This document shows positions 51,627-60,023 of a DNA stretch of 64,000 nucleotides, piece after piece. The stretch covers positions 62,001 to 126,000 of the forward strand of contig PLJM01000012.1 in NCBI GenBank assembly GCA_003139695.1, read 5' to 3'. The notes beneath the pieces are model-generated. The model saw only the letters and a program-made list of their open reading frames with translations. It did not search any database and was not told the origin of the DNA. The translations under genes were made by a program, and so were the position numbers. The DNA comes from Candidatus Dormiibacterota bacterium (GTDB lineage: Bacteria; Chloroflexota; Dormibacteria; Dormibacterales; Dormibacteraceae). Each line of letters opens with the position of its first letter. The first letter of the stretch is position 1.

Positions 51627-52045
51627 CAGGCGGTCGCGCTCACCCTCAGGTTGGCGCCGCGGGCGTCCGCGAGCTGGCGCTCAAGCTTGGTCGCCGGCGC
51701 ATAGCCGTAGTTCACATTCAGAGACTTGCCGTCACCCGACATGACCACCGTCGTCGGGAGGGTGTACACGTGGAAGCGGTCGGCCAGCTCGCGCTCGGCG
51801 ATCGCGTCGACCTTGTCGATTCGCACGCCCGCCAGCTTCGCGAGCGCCGGCTCTTGGTGGGTGCGGCACACGGAGCAGTTCTCGCCTGTGAAATACAGGA
51901 TGTACGGCTCGATATCGCCTGCCGTTGTGGGCGCGGTCAATCCGAGCGCGCGAGCGCGCGCGTGGCGCGACCGCCAGAGCTCCAGGCCGGCGGCAGCGAG
52001 CACCACAGCACCCGCCGCCGCCAGAGCCCAGAGTTGAGTCGCCAT
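51626..52045 (-). CDS. membrane-anchored thioredoxin-like protein
   Basis: The 139-residue product has an N-terminal hydrophobic anchor (about residues 3-21) and a thioredoxin fold with YFTGENCSVCRTHQEP (redox CxxC, C-S-V-C) and HVYTLPTTVVMSGDG with the cis-proline. Its start overlaps the DUF4395 stop by 1 bp. It resembles ThiX-type proteins encoded next to cysA2 rhodaneses in actinobacteria. Probably a reductant or acceptor for the sulfur handled by the rhodanese (inference). Confidence 0.85.
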   Translation of the reverse strand: MATQLWALAAAGAVVLAAAGLELWRSRHARARALGLTAPTTAGDIEPYILYFTGENCSVCRTHQEPALAKLAGVRIDKVDAIAERELADRFHVYTLPTTVVMSGDGKSLNVNYGYAPATKLERQLADARGANLRVSATA

Positions 52046-52518
52046 CAGACGGTGCCGGTCGTCCCCGGGGTGGCCTTGATAAAGCCCGCCCGGCCCAGCT
52101 GGAAGTAGATCTGGCAGCCGACGCAGTAGCCGAACGCCAGGTTGATGAACGCAAGTACGGCGACCAGGAGCGCGAGCGCCATCCCCACCACCGGAAGCGG
52201 CAGCAATAAAGCTGACGAGACCAGCAGGAACACGCCGCCCAGCCCCTGCGCGAAGTTGTGCGGTTCCGGCCGATCTTGCACAACTCTCGGCCGGACAATG
52301 CCGCGCGGCTTCAGGACCTTGAAGTAGAGCTGCTTGAATAGCGCGAGCTGCGGTGCGAAGGTGCCAAGCAGCAGCACCACCGCGAGCAGCGGAATCAGGA
52401 CGAGCGCCGGCTTGAAGAACGCAGAGCCGATGAATGCGACGAGCACGGTCGCCACGATCCCGGTCTGGTTGACCTTCAGCGCAGAGTGATCGACGACGCC
52501 ACGGGCCGAGGTTGCCAT
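52045..52518 (-). CDS. DUF4395 membrane protein
   Basis: The 157-residue protein (ATG 52518, 2 bp after the rhodanese stop) has four hydrophobic segments; the last is followed by FGYCVGCQIY, a C-x2-C pair conserved in DUF4395. The cysteines next to a membrane helix suggest redox or persulfide chemistry at the membrane, in line with its position between a rhodanese and a thioredoxin-like protein. Function not established. Confidence 0.85.
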   Translation of the reverse strand: MATSARGVVDHSALKVNQTGIVATVLVAFIGSAFFKPALVLIPLLAVVLLLGTFAPQLALFKQLYFKVLKPRGIVRPRVVQDRPEPHNFAQGLGGVFLLVSSALLLPLPVVGMALALLVAVLAFINLAFGYCVGCQIYFQLGRAGFIKATPGTTGTV

Positions 52519-52520
52519 CC

Positions 52521-53369
52521 CTACTTCTCGATTGGGGCCTTGATCGAGCTCCCCCATTCAGTCCACGAGCCGTCGTAGTTGCGGACGTCGGGGTAACCGA
52601 GGAGCTCCTTCAGGACGAACCACGTGTGCGCGGAGCGCTCGCCGATGCGGCAGTAGGCGATTACCTCTTTGTTAGAGGTGATGCCCTTGCCGCCGTATAT
52701 CTCCTTCAGCTCTTCGGTGCTCTTGAAGGTGCCGTCCTCGGTGTTGACTGCGGTGCCCCAAGGGATGCTGACCGCGGTCGGGATATGACCCCCACGCTGG
52801 GCGCCTTCCTGTGGAAGGTTCTCAGGGGCGAGCAGTTCGCCGGAGTACTCCTTGGGCGAGCGCACGTCGACGAGGCCGGCCTTGCCGAGCTTCGACTGCA
52901 CGTGGTCGCGGTAGGCGCGTATGTCCTCTTTTGGAGAACCGTGGAACTTGTAGTCCGTGGCGGGATAGTCGGGGGCGTCGGTGCTGTACTCGCGACCTTC
53001 CTTCTCCCACTTGACCCGCCCGCCGTCGATCAGCTGGACCTTGTCATGCCCGTAGTACTTCAGCGCCCAGTAGGCGTACGCCGCGAACCAGTTGTTGTTG
53101 TCGCCGTAAAGCACGATCGTCGTGTCGGAAGTGATGCCGCTCTTGCCCAGCAGGTTCGAAAGCGCTTCCTTGGTGGCGACGTCGCGGTTTAGCTGGTCCT
53201 GGAGATCCTTCCGCCAGTTCCAGCCGACGGCGCCTTCGATGTGCCCCTTCTCATAAACGGACGGGTCGACGTCGACCTCGACCACGCGAAGACCCTTGTC
53301 CTTCGCGTGCTCGGATATCCAGTCCGTGGAGACCAAAGCCTTGGTTGTCGTCGATGAGCTCAATTCCAA
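52521..53369 (-). CDS. thiosulfate sulfurtransferase (two-domain rhodanese)
   Basis: The 282-residue enzyme has an inactive N-terminal rhodanese domain (VEVDVDPSVYEKGHIEGAVGWNW) and an active C-terminal one with DVRSPKEYSGELL and the catalytic loop YCRIGERSAHTW (Cys about residue 240). TTG 53369 or TTG 53363 follows a GGGAGG site. It moves sulfane sulfur from thiosulfate to a thiophilic acceptor. First gene of the three-gene operon with DUF4395 and the thioredoxin-like protein. Confidence 0.93.
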   Translation of the reverse strand: MELSSSTTTKALVSTDWISEHAKDKGLRVVEVDVDPSVYEKGHIEGAVGWNWRKDLQDQLNRDVATKEALSNLLGKSGITSDTTIVLYGDNNNWFAAYAYWALKYYGHDKVQLIDGGRVKWEKEGREYSTDAPDYPATDYKFHGSPKEDIRAYRDHVQSKLGKAGLVDVRSPKEYSGELLAPENLPQEGAQRGGHIPTAVSIPWGTAVNTEDGTFKSTEELKEIYGGKGITSNKEVIAYCRIGERSAHTWFVLKELLGYPDVRNYDGSWTEWGSSIKAPIEK

Positions 53370-53420
53370 ACCTCCCGGGAATACAAATGGCCGATTGAAT
53401 GTGGATTTCGAACGAAACGG

Positions 53421-53441
53421 TCGAAAGGGCGCGCCTTTCGA
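53421..53441. repeat. inverted repeat TCGAAAGG/CCTTTCGA
   Basis: An 8-bp perfect inverted repeat with a 5-bp centre lies in the 219-bp gap between the divergent rhodanese and DapF-like genes. It has no T-tract and could be an operator or an mRNA hairpin. The rest of the gap shows nothing recognisable. Confidence 0.35.
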
Positions 53442-53588
53442 GGCGCGAGCCTACGGCCGGGCCTAGCTACAGAAGCAGGCTGGGATTTGCACCAAGCGCT
53501 GGGCAGGCCACACGAGGTCCCGCATAGACACGACATCTTATGACAACCGGTGAGCGACGACGGCGATTCCCCGATGATTGAGGGGCTA

Positions 53589-54419
53589 ATGCGAATTGAT
53601 CTCATCAAGTACCAGGCGCTGGGCAACGATTACCTCGTTTATGACCTGCCTGGCGACCTCGACCGGCTGATCCCGCTGCTGCCCCTTTTATGCGACCGGA
53701 ATCGCGGCCTTGGCTCGGACGGCCTGCTCGCTTTTGACCCGACGAAGATGAGCGTTAGGATCTTCAACCCGGACAGCTCTGAGGCCCAGAAGAGCGGCAA
53801 CGGGCTCCGCATCACAGCCGCCCACGCCGTCCTGGAGCATGGCGCCGGCGACAGGTTCGAGCTGACCACCCGCGACCGCGCCAACCAGGTCCGGATACTT
53901 GCGAAGAACGGGGCCGAGATTGTCAGTGAGCTGGACATCGGACGGCCGTCGTTCCGCGCCGCAGACCTCCCGGCGCGGTTCGAGGGAGAGCCCGACCGCG
54001 TCACGTTGGACACCGCGGCGGGGCGAGTCGAAGCCATGCTCGTCTCAGTCGGCAATCCTCATTGCGTGGTCTTCGGTGAGCCCGTCACCAGGGAACGCTG
54101 TCTCGAGCTGGGGCCGCTCATCGAGAACCACGAGGCCTTTCCGGAGAGGACCAACGTGCAGCTGTTCGAGGTCATTGATCGCGCGCGCGCGCGCGTTGAG
54201 ATTTGGGAAAGAGGGGCAGGCTATACGCTCACGTCAGGCACCAGCGCCAGCGCAGTGGCAGCCGCGTGCATGCGTGCGGGGTTGGTCGATGACCGAGTCA
54301 CGATTCAAATGCCCGGCGGGAACCTGGAGGTTCAGCGCGGCAAGGCCGGGAACCTGATCCAGTCCGGTCCCGCTCGCCGCGTCTACCGGGCCAGCGCCGA
54401 CCTGTCCGACTTCACATAG
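53589..54419 (+). CDS. diaminopimelate epimerase-fold protein lacking both catalytic cysteines
   Basis: The 276-residue protein (ATG 53589; an upstream GTG 53550 is possible) has the complete DapF fold: KYQALGNDYLVYD, NRGLGSDGLLAF, VSVGNPHCVVF and ERGAGYTL. In true epimerases the two acid/base residues are cysteines in CGNG and ACGTG; here the corresponding blocks read SEAQKSGNGLR (Ser69) and TLTSGTSAS (Ser216). The rest of the substrate pocket is kept. It cannot use the thiol pair mechanism and is probably a paralogue with a different isomerase or binding role. Confidence 0.85.
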   Translation: MRIDLIKYQALGNDYLVYDLPGDLDRLIPLLPLLCDRNRGLGSDGLLAFDPTKMSVRIFNPDSSEAQKSGNGLRITAAHAVLEHGAGDRFELTTRDRANQVRILAKNGAEIVSELDIGRPSFRAADLPARFEGEPDRVTLDTAAGRVEAMLVSVGNPHCVVFGEPVTRERCLELGPLIENHEAFPERTNVQLFEVIDRARARVEIWERGAGYTLTSGTSASAVAAACMRAGLVDDRVTIQMPGGNLEVQRGKAGNLIQSGPARRVYRASADLSDFT

Positions 54420-55104
54420 AAGCGCGGGCCGAGGTCGATAGGCGCTTGACCGCGTCGGGAAGGTCGGCCAACCCTTTGACGACCGCGTCCGCGAGACTCG
54501 GGTCGTCGGATTCGCCCTGACGGTTGACCCAGATCCGGCGAATGCCGAGCTCGCTGGCCGGGCGGATGTCGTGGAAATAGCTCTGCGCAACGTGAATCCA
54601 GGCATCGGCGGAAGCGCCGAATGTCGACTTGAACAGCAGGAAGTGCGCAGGGCTGGGTTTGTAGGCAGCGACGTCTTCGGCCGTGACCACCGCGTCAAAG
54701 GAAACAGGTAGGCGGCGCTGCGTGAGCGCAATGATGTCGCGGTCACAGTTGGTGAGGAGCGCGAGGCGCCAGCCTTCACGCCGCAGCTCGGTCAAGGGCG
54801 GGCCCACGTCTGCGAATGCCGGCCAGTATGGAATGGTCGAGACCAACGCCGTCGCATCGTCGGGCTTGAGCTCGAGCGAGAGCCTTTGGGCGACACGCCT
54901 CACGGCCTCCGTCAGCACCGCGCGGTAGCGTCGGAACGAGCCCTCGGTCTCGACCTCGGCTTCGACGGTGATGTACGAGCTCAGAAAATCCTCTCCGCGT
55001 CCGGGAAACAGAAGCTCGCCTGTGGTCTTAATCCCGTGGCGCCAGTCGATCAGCGTGCCGAAGCAGTCGAACGTCAGCCAGCGGTCTGCCACGGAAGCCC
55101 CCAT
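54412..55104 (-). CDS. HAD-superfamily hydrolase, haloacid dehalogenase-like
   Basis: The 230-residue protein has motif I TFDCFGTLIDW with the nucleophile aspartate, motif II LLTNCDRD, motif III YKPSPAHF and motif IV HDIRPASELGIRRIWVNR. This pattern is close to type II 2-haloacid dehalogenases and related phosphatases. It overlaps the convergent DapF-like gene by 8 bp. The natural substrate is unknown. Confidence 0.88.
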   Translation of the reverse strand: MGASVADRWLTFDCFGTLIDWRHGIKTTGELLFPGRGEDFLSSYITVEAEVETEGSFRRYRAVLTEAVRRVAQRLSLELKPDDATALVSTIPYWPAFADVGPPLTELRREGWRLALLTNCDRDIIALTQRRLPVSFDAVVTAEDVAAYKPSPAHFLLFKSTFGASADAWIHVAQSYFHDIRPASELGIRRIWVNRQGESDDPSLADAVVKGLADLPDAVKRLSTSARASM

Positions 55105-55121
55105 GTCGGAGAATTGTCCCG

Positions 55122-55508
55122 GTGGACCGCGCTGACGTCGTCAACTGGCTGAAGGCCTACATGCATGCCTGGGAAAGCTACTCGCCTAAGGCGATCGGCG
55201 ACCTGTTCACCGAGGACGCGACCTACTCCTTTCATCCATACGACGAGCCGGTGACCGGCCGGAAGGCCATCGTCGACGCATGGCTCAAGGACCCTGACGC
55301 GCCCGGAACTTTCAGTGCAGATTACGCACCCATCGCCGTCGATGGCGACGTGGCGGTGGTCAACGGGAGGAGCCATTACTTCAAGGACTCCTCCCGCTCC
55401 GAGCCCACCAAGGAGTGGGACAACATCTTTGTCATCGACTTCGACAAAGATGGCCGGTGCCGCTCCTTTCGCGAGTGGTATGTAGCGCCTCGAGGTCAGA
55501 CCGACTGA
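55122..55508 (+). CDS. SnoaL/NTF2-like protein
   Basis: The 128-residue protein (GTG 55122) has the cone-shaped alpha+beta barrel pattern of the SnoaL-like family: WESYSPKAIGDLFTEDATYSFHP, VTGRKAIVDAW and VVNGRSHYF, ending in FREWYVAPR. Members are small polyketide cyclases, isomerases or stress proteins. It has no partner gene; it lies 17 bp from the divergent HAD gene. Confidence 0.85.
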   Translation: MDRADVVNWLKAYMHAWESYSPKAIGDLFTEDATYSFHPYDEPVTGRKAIVDAWLKDPDAPGTFSADYAPIAVDGDVAVVNGRSHYFKDSSRSEPTKEWDNIFVIDFDKDGRCRSFREWYVAPRGQTD

Positions 55509-55512
55509 CCGA

Positions 55513-55842
55513 CTAGTGGCCGGGCGCCCGGTACGAGGCGCCGCTGGCCTTCTTGACCGCCTGGTCCACCTCATCGGTGGTGAGCAGGACAACCGTCTTC
55601 AGGTGCGCGAGCGCGCCGGTCGTCCCGACGGCCAACGCAAAAGCTGCCGCCGAGACGTTGTCCGGCATATCGGCGACGCCGTACACGTCGCTGGTACCAA
55701 ACGCGTAGTAGAACGATTCGAGCCTGCCACCAAGTGCCTTGACCGCAGCGTCGACCGCGGTTTTACGGCCGCCACCGCCTTCCTTGACCAGGCCCTTTAG
55801 GCCCTCGTGCGAGTACGAGGCTTCGATCAGATACTTGGGCAT
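55513..55842 (-). CDS. GYD-domain protein
   Basis: The 109-residue protein starts MPKYLIEASYSHEGLKGLVKEGG and contains YYAFGTSDVYGVADMPDNVSAAAFALAV, the GYD family pattern of a ferredoxin-like small domain. The family has no established function. Start ATG 55842 is chosen over upstream in-frame ATG because it matches the family N-terminus. Confidence 0.88.
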   Translation of the reverse strand: MPKYLIEASYSHEGLKGLVKEGGGGRKTAVDAAVKALGGRLESFYYAFGTSDVYGVADMPDNVSAAAFALAVGTTGALAHLKTVVLLTTDEVDQAVKKASGASYRAPGH

Positions 55843-55888
55843 AACTCGGACCTCCCTGAACAAACGGTGGACGGCGCCGGGGACCCTA

Positions 55889-56584
55889 TCACCCCGCCTT
55901 CGGCAGATACTCCTGGATCGCATGCGCGAGGTGCTGCATCGTCATTGACTGCAGCCAGACCTTCCCCGGACCCGTGAGTGCGGCAAGGAATATGCCGTCG
56001 CCGCCGAAGAAGGCGTTCTTGATGCCCGGGACCGTGGTGATGTTGAACTGCACGGATTCCTCGTACATGCCCACGTGGCCAGGGTGGACCCGCAGCGTGT
56101 TTCCCGCCTGCAGGTCGTACGTCACCACCTCGCCGTGCAGCTCCACCCATGCCTGTCCCTGCCCCTGCAGGCGTTGCATGCGAAAGCCGGTGCCGCCGAA
56201 AACGCCGGCGCCAAGCCGTTGCTGGAAACCAATCGAGAACTGCACGCCGGGAGTCGCGCACATAAAGCCGTGGCGATGCACGAGGTAGCCGTGGCCGGGA
56301 GCGATCTCCATCGGGAGAACCTGACCCGGAAGCTTGGCGGCGAACGCCAGCAGTCCGGGGCCGCCACCCGCCGTGTACTCGGTCATGAAGAGCGTGCCGC
56401 CGGCAGCCATTCGCCCGATCGCGCTGAAAAGCCCTCCCTGCTGACCGCCGGCCGACGTCGAGGTCATCATCTGGATCGCCATCGACATCCACGACAGCTG
56501 ACCTGACTCGGCAAAGACTTTGTCGCCCGGCTGCATGTTGAGCTCCAGAACGGGCATCACTGTGCCGATGACCTTGGTTTCCAC
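55889..56584 (-). CDS. AIM24/TIGR00266-family protein, copy 1
   Basis: The 231-residue protein is a jelly-roll-like AIM24 protein: MQPGDKVFAESGQLSWMS, GGTLFMTEYTAGGGPGLLAFAAKLPGQ, HRHGFMCATPGVQFSIGFQQRLG and FFGGDGIFLAALTGPGKVWLQS. The family is widespread and of unknown biochemical function. It follows its paralogue by 3 bp; the two are very similar by eye over the full length, a tandem duplication. Confidence 0.9.
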   Translation of the reverse strand: METKVIGTVMPVLELNMQPGDKVFAESGQLSWMSMAIQMMTSTSAGGQQGGLFSAIGRMAAGGTLFMTEYTAGGGPGLLAFAAKLPGQVLPMEIAPGHGYLVHRHGFMCATPGVQFSIGFQQRLGAGVFGGTGFRMQRLQGQGQAWVELHGEVVTYDLQAGNTLRVHPGHVGMYEESVQFNITTVPGIKNAFFGGDGIFLAALTGPGKVWLQSMTMQHLAHAIQEYLPKAG

Positions 56585-56587
56585 TTT

Positions 56588-57322
56588 CTAGCCCCCACTC
56601 AATATGTTGATGACGCTGCCGGCGCCGGCCTCTTTGCGAGGCAGGTATTCCTGGATCGCATGGGCGAGGTGCTGGATCGTCATTGACTGCAGCCACACTC
56701 GGCCTGGGCCGGTGAGCGACGCCAGAAAGATGCCGTCACCGCCGAAGAAAGCGTTCTTGATTCCCGGCACCGTGGTGATGCTGAGCTGCACGGACTCCTG
56801 GTACATCCCCACATGGCCCGGGTGGACGCGCAGCGCATTGCCCGGCTGGAGGTCGTAGGGCACGACCTCGCCGCTCAGCTCGACCCAGGCTTTCCCCTGG
56901 CCGGCCAGGCGCTGCATGCGAAAGCCGGTGCCGCCGAGCAACCCTGTGCCCAGCCGCTGCTGGAAGCCCATTGAGAACTGCACGCCGGGCGTGGCGCACA
57001 TGAATCCGTGGCGGTGCACCAGGTAGCCCGCGCCAGGAGCCACGTCCATGGCCAGGATCTGGCCGGGCAGCTTGGCCGCAAAGGAGAGGAGTCCCGGACC
57101 GCCGGCAGCCGTGTACTCGGTCATGAACAGCGTGCCGCCGGCGACGGCGCGCCCAAGGGCGCCCATGAAGCCGCCTTGCTGGCCGCCTGCGGAGGTCGAT
57201 GTCTGCATCTGGATAGCCATCGACATCCAGGCCAGCTGACCCGACTCGGCGAAGACTTTGTCGCCGGGCTGCATGCTCAGCTCGAGCACCGGCATCACGG
57301 TGCCGAGAATCTTTGGCTCCAA
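56588..57322 (-). CDS. AIM24/TIGR00266-family protein, copy 2
   Basis: The 244-residue paralogue starts at TTG 57322, six bases after AGGGGGG. It shares nearly all blocks with the downstream copy (QPGDKVFAESGQLAWMS, TPGVQFSMGFQQRLG, FFGGDGIFLASLTGPGRVW) and has a longer C-terminus (RKEAGAGSVINILSGG). Tandem retention suggests a hetero-oligomer or dosage effect. It lies 49 bp downstream of the Fur-family gene. Confidence 0.9.
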   Translation of the reverse strand: MEPKILGTVMPVLELSMQPGDKVFAESGQLAWMSMAIQMQTSTSAGGQQGGFMGALGRAVAGGTLFMTEYTAAGGPGLLSFAAKLPGQILAMDVAPGAGYLVHRHGFMCATPGVQFSMGFQQRLGTGLLGGTGFRMQRLAGQGKAWVELSGEVVPYDLQPGNALRVHPGHVGMYQESVQLSITTVPGIKNAFFGGDGIFLASLTGPGRVWLQSMTIQHLAHAIQEYLPRKEAGAGSVINILSGG

Positions 57323-57371
57323 CGGGTTCCCCCCTTGAAAGACGGAAGCGGTCGCGTCGGCGACCACTGTA

Positions 57372-57833
57372 TCAGGAGGCTGGCCTGGTTCCCTCATGGT
57401 GCACATGCTCGAGCGTGTGCCTGCGGGCGGCCTTACGACCAGGATTGCGCGAGCACGCATCGCAAACGCCGACGACCAGGACCTCGGTGCGCACCGGCCG
57501 GAAACGATGTGACTCTTCGAGGTGGCGCTCGAGCGAGTTCACGAGCTCTTCCTGGATGTGCAGCACGCCTCCGCAAACCTGGCAGACCGCATGGTGGTGG
57601 TCGCCGGTGGCGAGCTCATAGTGAGTGGGTCCTTCGCCCAGATGCGCGGCGTAAACCGACCCTGATGCGGTTAGCGCTTCGAGCGACCGGTAGACGGTGC
57701 TGCGCGGAAATCCAGGCTTTGTTTTGTGCAGCTCGGCGGCGATCTCTTCAGCCGTGCAGTGGCCGCCGAGCCGCACGATGGCGTTGTAAACCATCGTCCG
57801 TTGAGCGGTGCGCCGCATTCCCGGTGCAAGCAT
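57372..57833 (-). CDS. Fur-family metal-responsive regulator
   Basis: The 153-residue protein has the winged helix (GGHCTAEEIAAELHKTKPGFPRSTVYRSLEALTASG) and the metal/dimerisation domain with GDHHHAVCQVCGGVLHI and VVGVCDAC, giving the two CxxC pairs of the structural zinc site. The HHHAVC box is typical of Fur/Zur/PerR proteins; the metal cannot be told. Its ATG overlaps the M24 peptidase stop (TGATG). Confidence 0.9.
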   Translation of the reverse strand: MLAPGMRRTAQRTMVYNAIVRLGGHCTAEEIAAELHKTKPGFPRSTVYRSLEALTASGSVYAAHLGEGPTHYELATGDHHHAVCQVCGGVLHIQEELVNSLERHLEESHRFRPVRTEVLVVGVCDACSRNPGRKAARRHTLEHVHHEGTRPAS

Positions 57834-59011
57834 CAGGCGGACCGCACCACACGCAGGCTCCGATCGGCCTTCGACAGGACCCGGCAGCCGCCGGTCTCGA
57901 CCACGACGTCGTCTTCGATCCGCACGCCGCCCCAACCCGCGAGATAGATGCCCGGCTCGATGGTGAACACCATGCCGGTCTCGAGCACCGTGTTCGACCG
58001 CGGGTCGAGGCTCGGGTCCTCGTGCACCTCGAGACCCAGGCCATGGCCAACGCGATGAAAAAAGTACTCGCCGAAACCTGCCGCTTCTATAACGTGTCGC
58101 GCCGCCGCGTCCACGTGGCCGGTCGTGACTCCAGGGCGTACCGACTCGATCGCAGCGTCGTGCGCTCGCAAGACCACGGCGTAGATCTCGCGCTGGCGAG
58201 CCGTCGGCTCGCCCACAACCGCCATTCGCGTCAGGTCGCCGCAATAGCCTTCGAACGCGGCGCCAAAGTCAAACAGCACCAGGTCGCCGGCCTCGAGCTT
58301 GCGACCTGACGGATCGTGATGCGGGATCGCGGAGTTGGCTCCGGACTGAACGGAGGTGTCAAAGGACGGCGCAGCGTCGCACGCGCTGATCGCAGCGCCA
58401 ATTCTCATCGCCAGCTCGAGCTCCGATTGCCCTGGGCGCAGCCCCTGCATGACCTCCTCGGCGACCGAGTCGGTGATGGCACAGGCGCGGGCCATCTTCT
58501 CCATCTCTGCCGCAGTCTTGGTGCGGCGAAGTCGGCGAATCTCTGGAGCGACATCGACGAGCTCGCGCGCTCCGACCGCCGACCTCAGCGATTCAGCCGC
58601 CAACACGGTGAGGTGCTCCTTCTCGACGCCCAGCCGAGCGCATTCTCCGAGCGCTTCGCGCACCAGCGCGTATGGATCTTCGCCATCACGCCACGCAAGC
58701 ACCGGCGCCTGTTCCGGGTTCGCGCCTGCCCGTTCTCGTTCCAGCGCAGGCACCACCAGGGTCGCGCTGTCGGGCCGCACCGCCAGGGCCATCAACCGTT
58801 CGTGAGGGTCGGCGCGAAATCCGGTCAGGTAAGCGATCGACACCGGACTTGTGATGTAGACCGCCTCGAGATCCTCGTGCGCCATCCAGGCGCGTAGATC
58901 GGACAGCCGCTCCTTCCCACGAAGTGGGGAGGTGTCCCCAGGATCGCTTTGCGAGCCTCGGGGCGGAGGGGCTGCAGCCTTCGTGCTACTCAATGCCGAC
59001 GATTCGGACAC
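57833..59011 (-). CDS. M24-family Xaa-Pro peptidase
   Basis: The ~392-residue enzyme has a creatinase-like N-terminal domain (DLEAVYITSPVSIAYLTGF) and the pita-bread catalytic domain with metal ligands in VLFDFGAAFEGYCGDLTRM, HRVGHGLGLEVHE, EPGIYLAGWGGVRIEDDV. It removes N-terminal residues before proline or cleaves prolyl dipeptides. The start is uncertain: GTG 59011 lies inside greA, TTG 58993 is an alternative. Operon with greA upstream and the Fur gene downstream. Confidence 0.88.
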   Translation of the reverse strand: MSESSALSSTKAAAPPPRGSQSDPGDTSPLRGKERLSDLRAWMAHEDLEAVYITSPVSIAYLTGFRADPHERLMALAVRPDSATLVVPALERERAGANPEQAPVLAWRDGEDPYALVREALGECARLGVEKEHLTVLAAESLRSAVGARELVDVAPEIRRLRRTKTAAEMEKMARACAITDSVAEEVMQGLRPGQSELELAMRIGAAISACDAAPSFDTSVQSGANSAIPHHDPSGRKLEAGDLVLFDFGAAFEGYCGDLTRMAVVGEPTARQREIYAVVLRAHDAAIESVRPGVTTGHVDAAARHVIEAAGFGEYFFHRVGHGLGLEVHEDPSLDPRSNTVLETGMVFTIEPGIYLAGWGGVRIEDDVVVETGGCRVLSKADRSLRVVRSA

Positions 59012-59450
59012 GGTATGAGCCGTTGGGGGTCTTGACCTCGACCTCATCACCCACGCGGTGCCCGAGCAGGGCCTTGCCCATCGCCGATTCGTAGCTGACG
59101 GTGCCGACCTTGGGGTTGGCCTCGGCTGGGCCGACTATCCGGTAGGCCTCGTCGCTCCCGCCGTCCTCGCTGAACCGCACCGTGCTGCCCATACTCACGA
59201 CGCCGGACGGCTTGGACGTCTCGATCAACACATGGTTCTTGATGATCGCCTCGAGCTCCTTGATCCGGGCTTCCATGAAGCCCTGGTCGTTCTTGGCGGC
59301 GTGGTACTCGAAGTTCTCCGAAAGGTCGCCGAACTCGCGCGCCGCCTTGATCTTGGCGACGACGGCGGGGCGCCGGACGGTCACCAGCTCGTCGAGCTCC
59401 TTGCGCACGGTCTCCAGGCCCTCCGGCGTGATGTGGACGTCGTTTGTCAT
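58986..59450 (-). CDS. greA: transcription elongation factor GreA
   Basis: The 154-residue protein starts at ATG 59450. It has the coiled-coil N-terminal domain with ELDELVTVRRPAVVAKIKAAREFGDLSEN, where the acidic tip DLSEN acts in cleavage of backtracked RNA, and the FKBP-like C-terminal domain (YRIVGPAEANPKVGTVSYESAMGKALLG). It rescues stalled RNA polymerase. No ribosome binding site; a TAGACT element lies 7 bp upstream. Confidence 0.95.
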   Translation of the reverse strand: MTNDVHITPEGLETVRKELDELVTVRRPAVVAKIKAAREFGDLSENFEYHAAKNDQGFMEARIKELEAIIKNHVLIETSKPSGVVSMGSTVRFSEDGGSDEAYRIVGPAEANPKVGTVSYESAMGKALLGHRVGDEVEVKTPNGSYRVRIVGIE

Positions 59451-59457
59451 CAAGTCG

Positions 59458-59463
59458 AGTCTA
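59458..59463 (-). promoter_or_regulatory. leaderless -10 element of greA
   Basis: TAGACT on the minus strand lies exactly 7 bp before ATG 59450, the same element and spacing as at the amidase leader ORF (18492). No Shine-Dalgarno is present. Confidence 0.5.
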
Positions 59464-59561
59464 AGGGTCCTGCTCCGAGAGGCTCGACCGAAATGCCTGG
59501 GGCAGCGCTGCAAGAGCGATAAGAGGTAGCGGTTGGGTGCGCGGCCGTATAAAGTCGCCGC

Positions 59562-60023
59562 ATGAGACGGCTGATGCTGACGCTGGTCATGGTCCTCATG
59601 GGGGCGGCGATGGTGGCCGGCTCCGCCCGGGCCCTGTTCGGCAACGCACTCCTGCCCCTCGACCTCGAGATCGGAAGCAACTCTTCGGCGGCGGCAGCAG
59701 TGCTGGGCATCGGGCTGATGGCGGCCGCAATCCACCCGGCCAACAACATTGCCTGGGTGCGGGCGGGGATCCTGTACGGGCTCGTCACGGTCTTCTACGA
59801 GCTGGGAGCGCATTACATCATCGGTTCGAGGTTTTACTTCGGCCCGGTGATCTTCGGAATCGCGTGCAGCCTGCTGCTGATTGCCCTCTATCCCCAGCGA
59901 GCCAAGCTGGTGCCCCCGGTGTCCGACCCGCCCACCGCCTACCGGCAACCACGCAGCGCGAGACCGGCAGCCGGGATGACGCCGTCGGCTTCGGTGCCGG
60001 TCTCTCCAGCAAAGGTCGAATAG
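59562..60023 (+). CDS. DUF4383-like small membrane protein
   Basis: The 153-residue protein has four hydrophobic segments (about residues 4-24, 43-59, 66-85, 91-108) and a Pro-rich cytosolic tail. A TATAAA element lies 8 bp before ATG 59562. A segment HPANNIAWVRAGILYGLVTVFYELGAHY is the most conserved-looking part. No function is assigned. The 237-bp gap after it (60024-60260) has short hairpins but nothing recognisable. Confidence 0.55.
   Translation: MRRLMLTLVMVLMGAAMVAGSARALFGNALLPLDLEIGSNSSAAAAVLGIGLMAAAIHPANNIAWVRAGILYGLVTVFYELGAHYIIGSRFYFGPVIFGIACSLLLIALYPQRAKLVPPVSDPPTAYRQPRSARPAAGMTPSASVPVSPAKVE

Noticed and set aside
54180..54194. CG dinucleotide tract as a repeat feature
   Set aside because: It encodes RARAR within the DapF-like gene and is only a coding low-complexity run.
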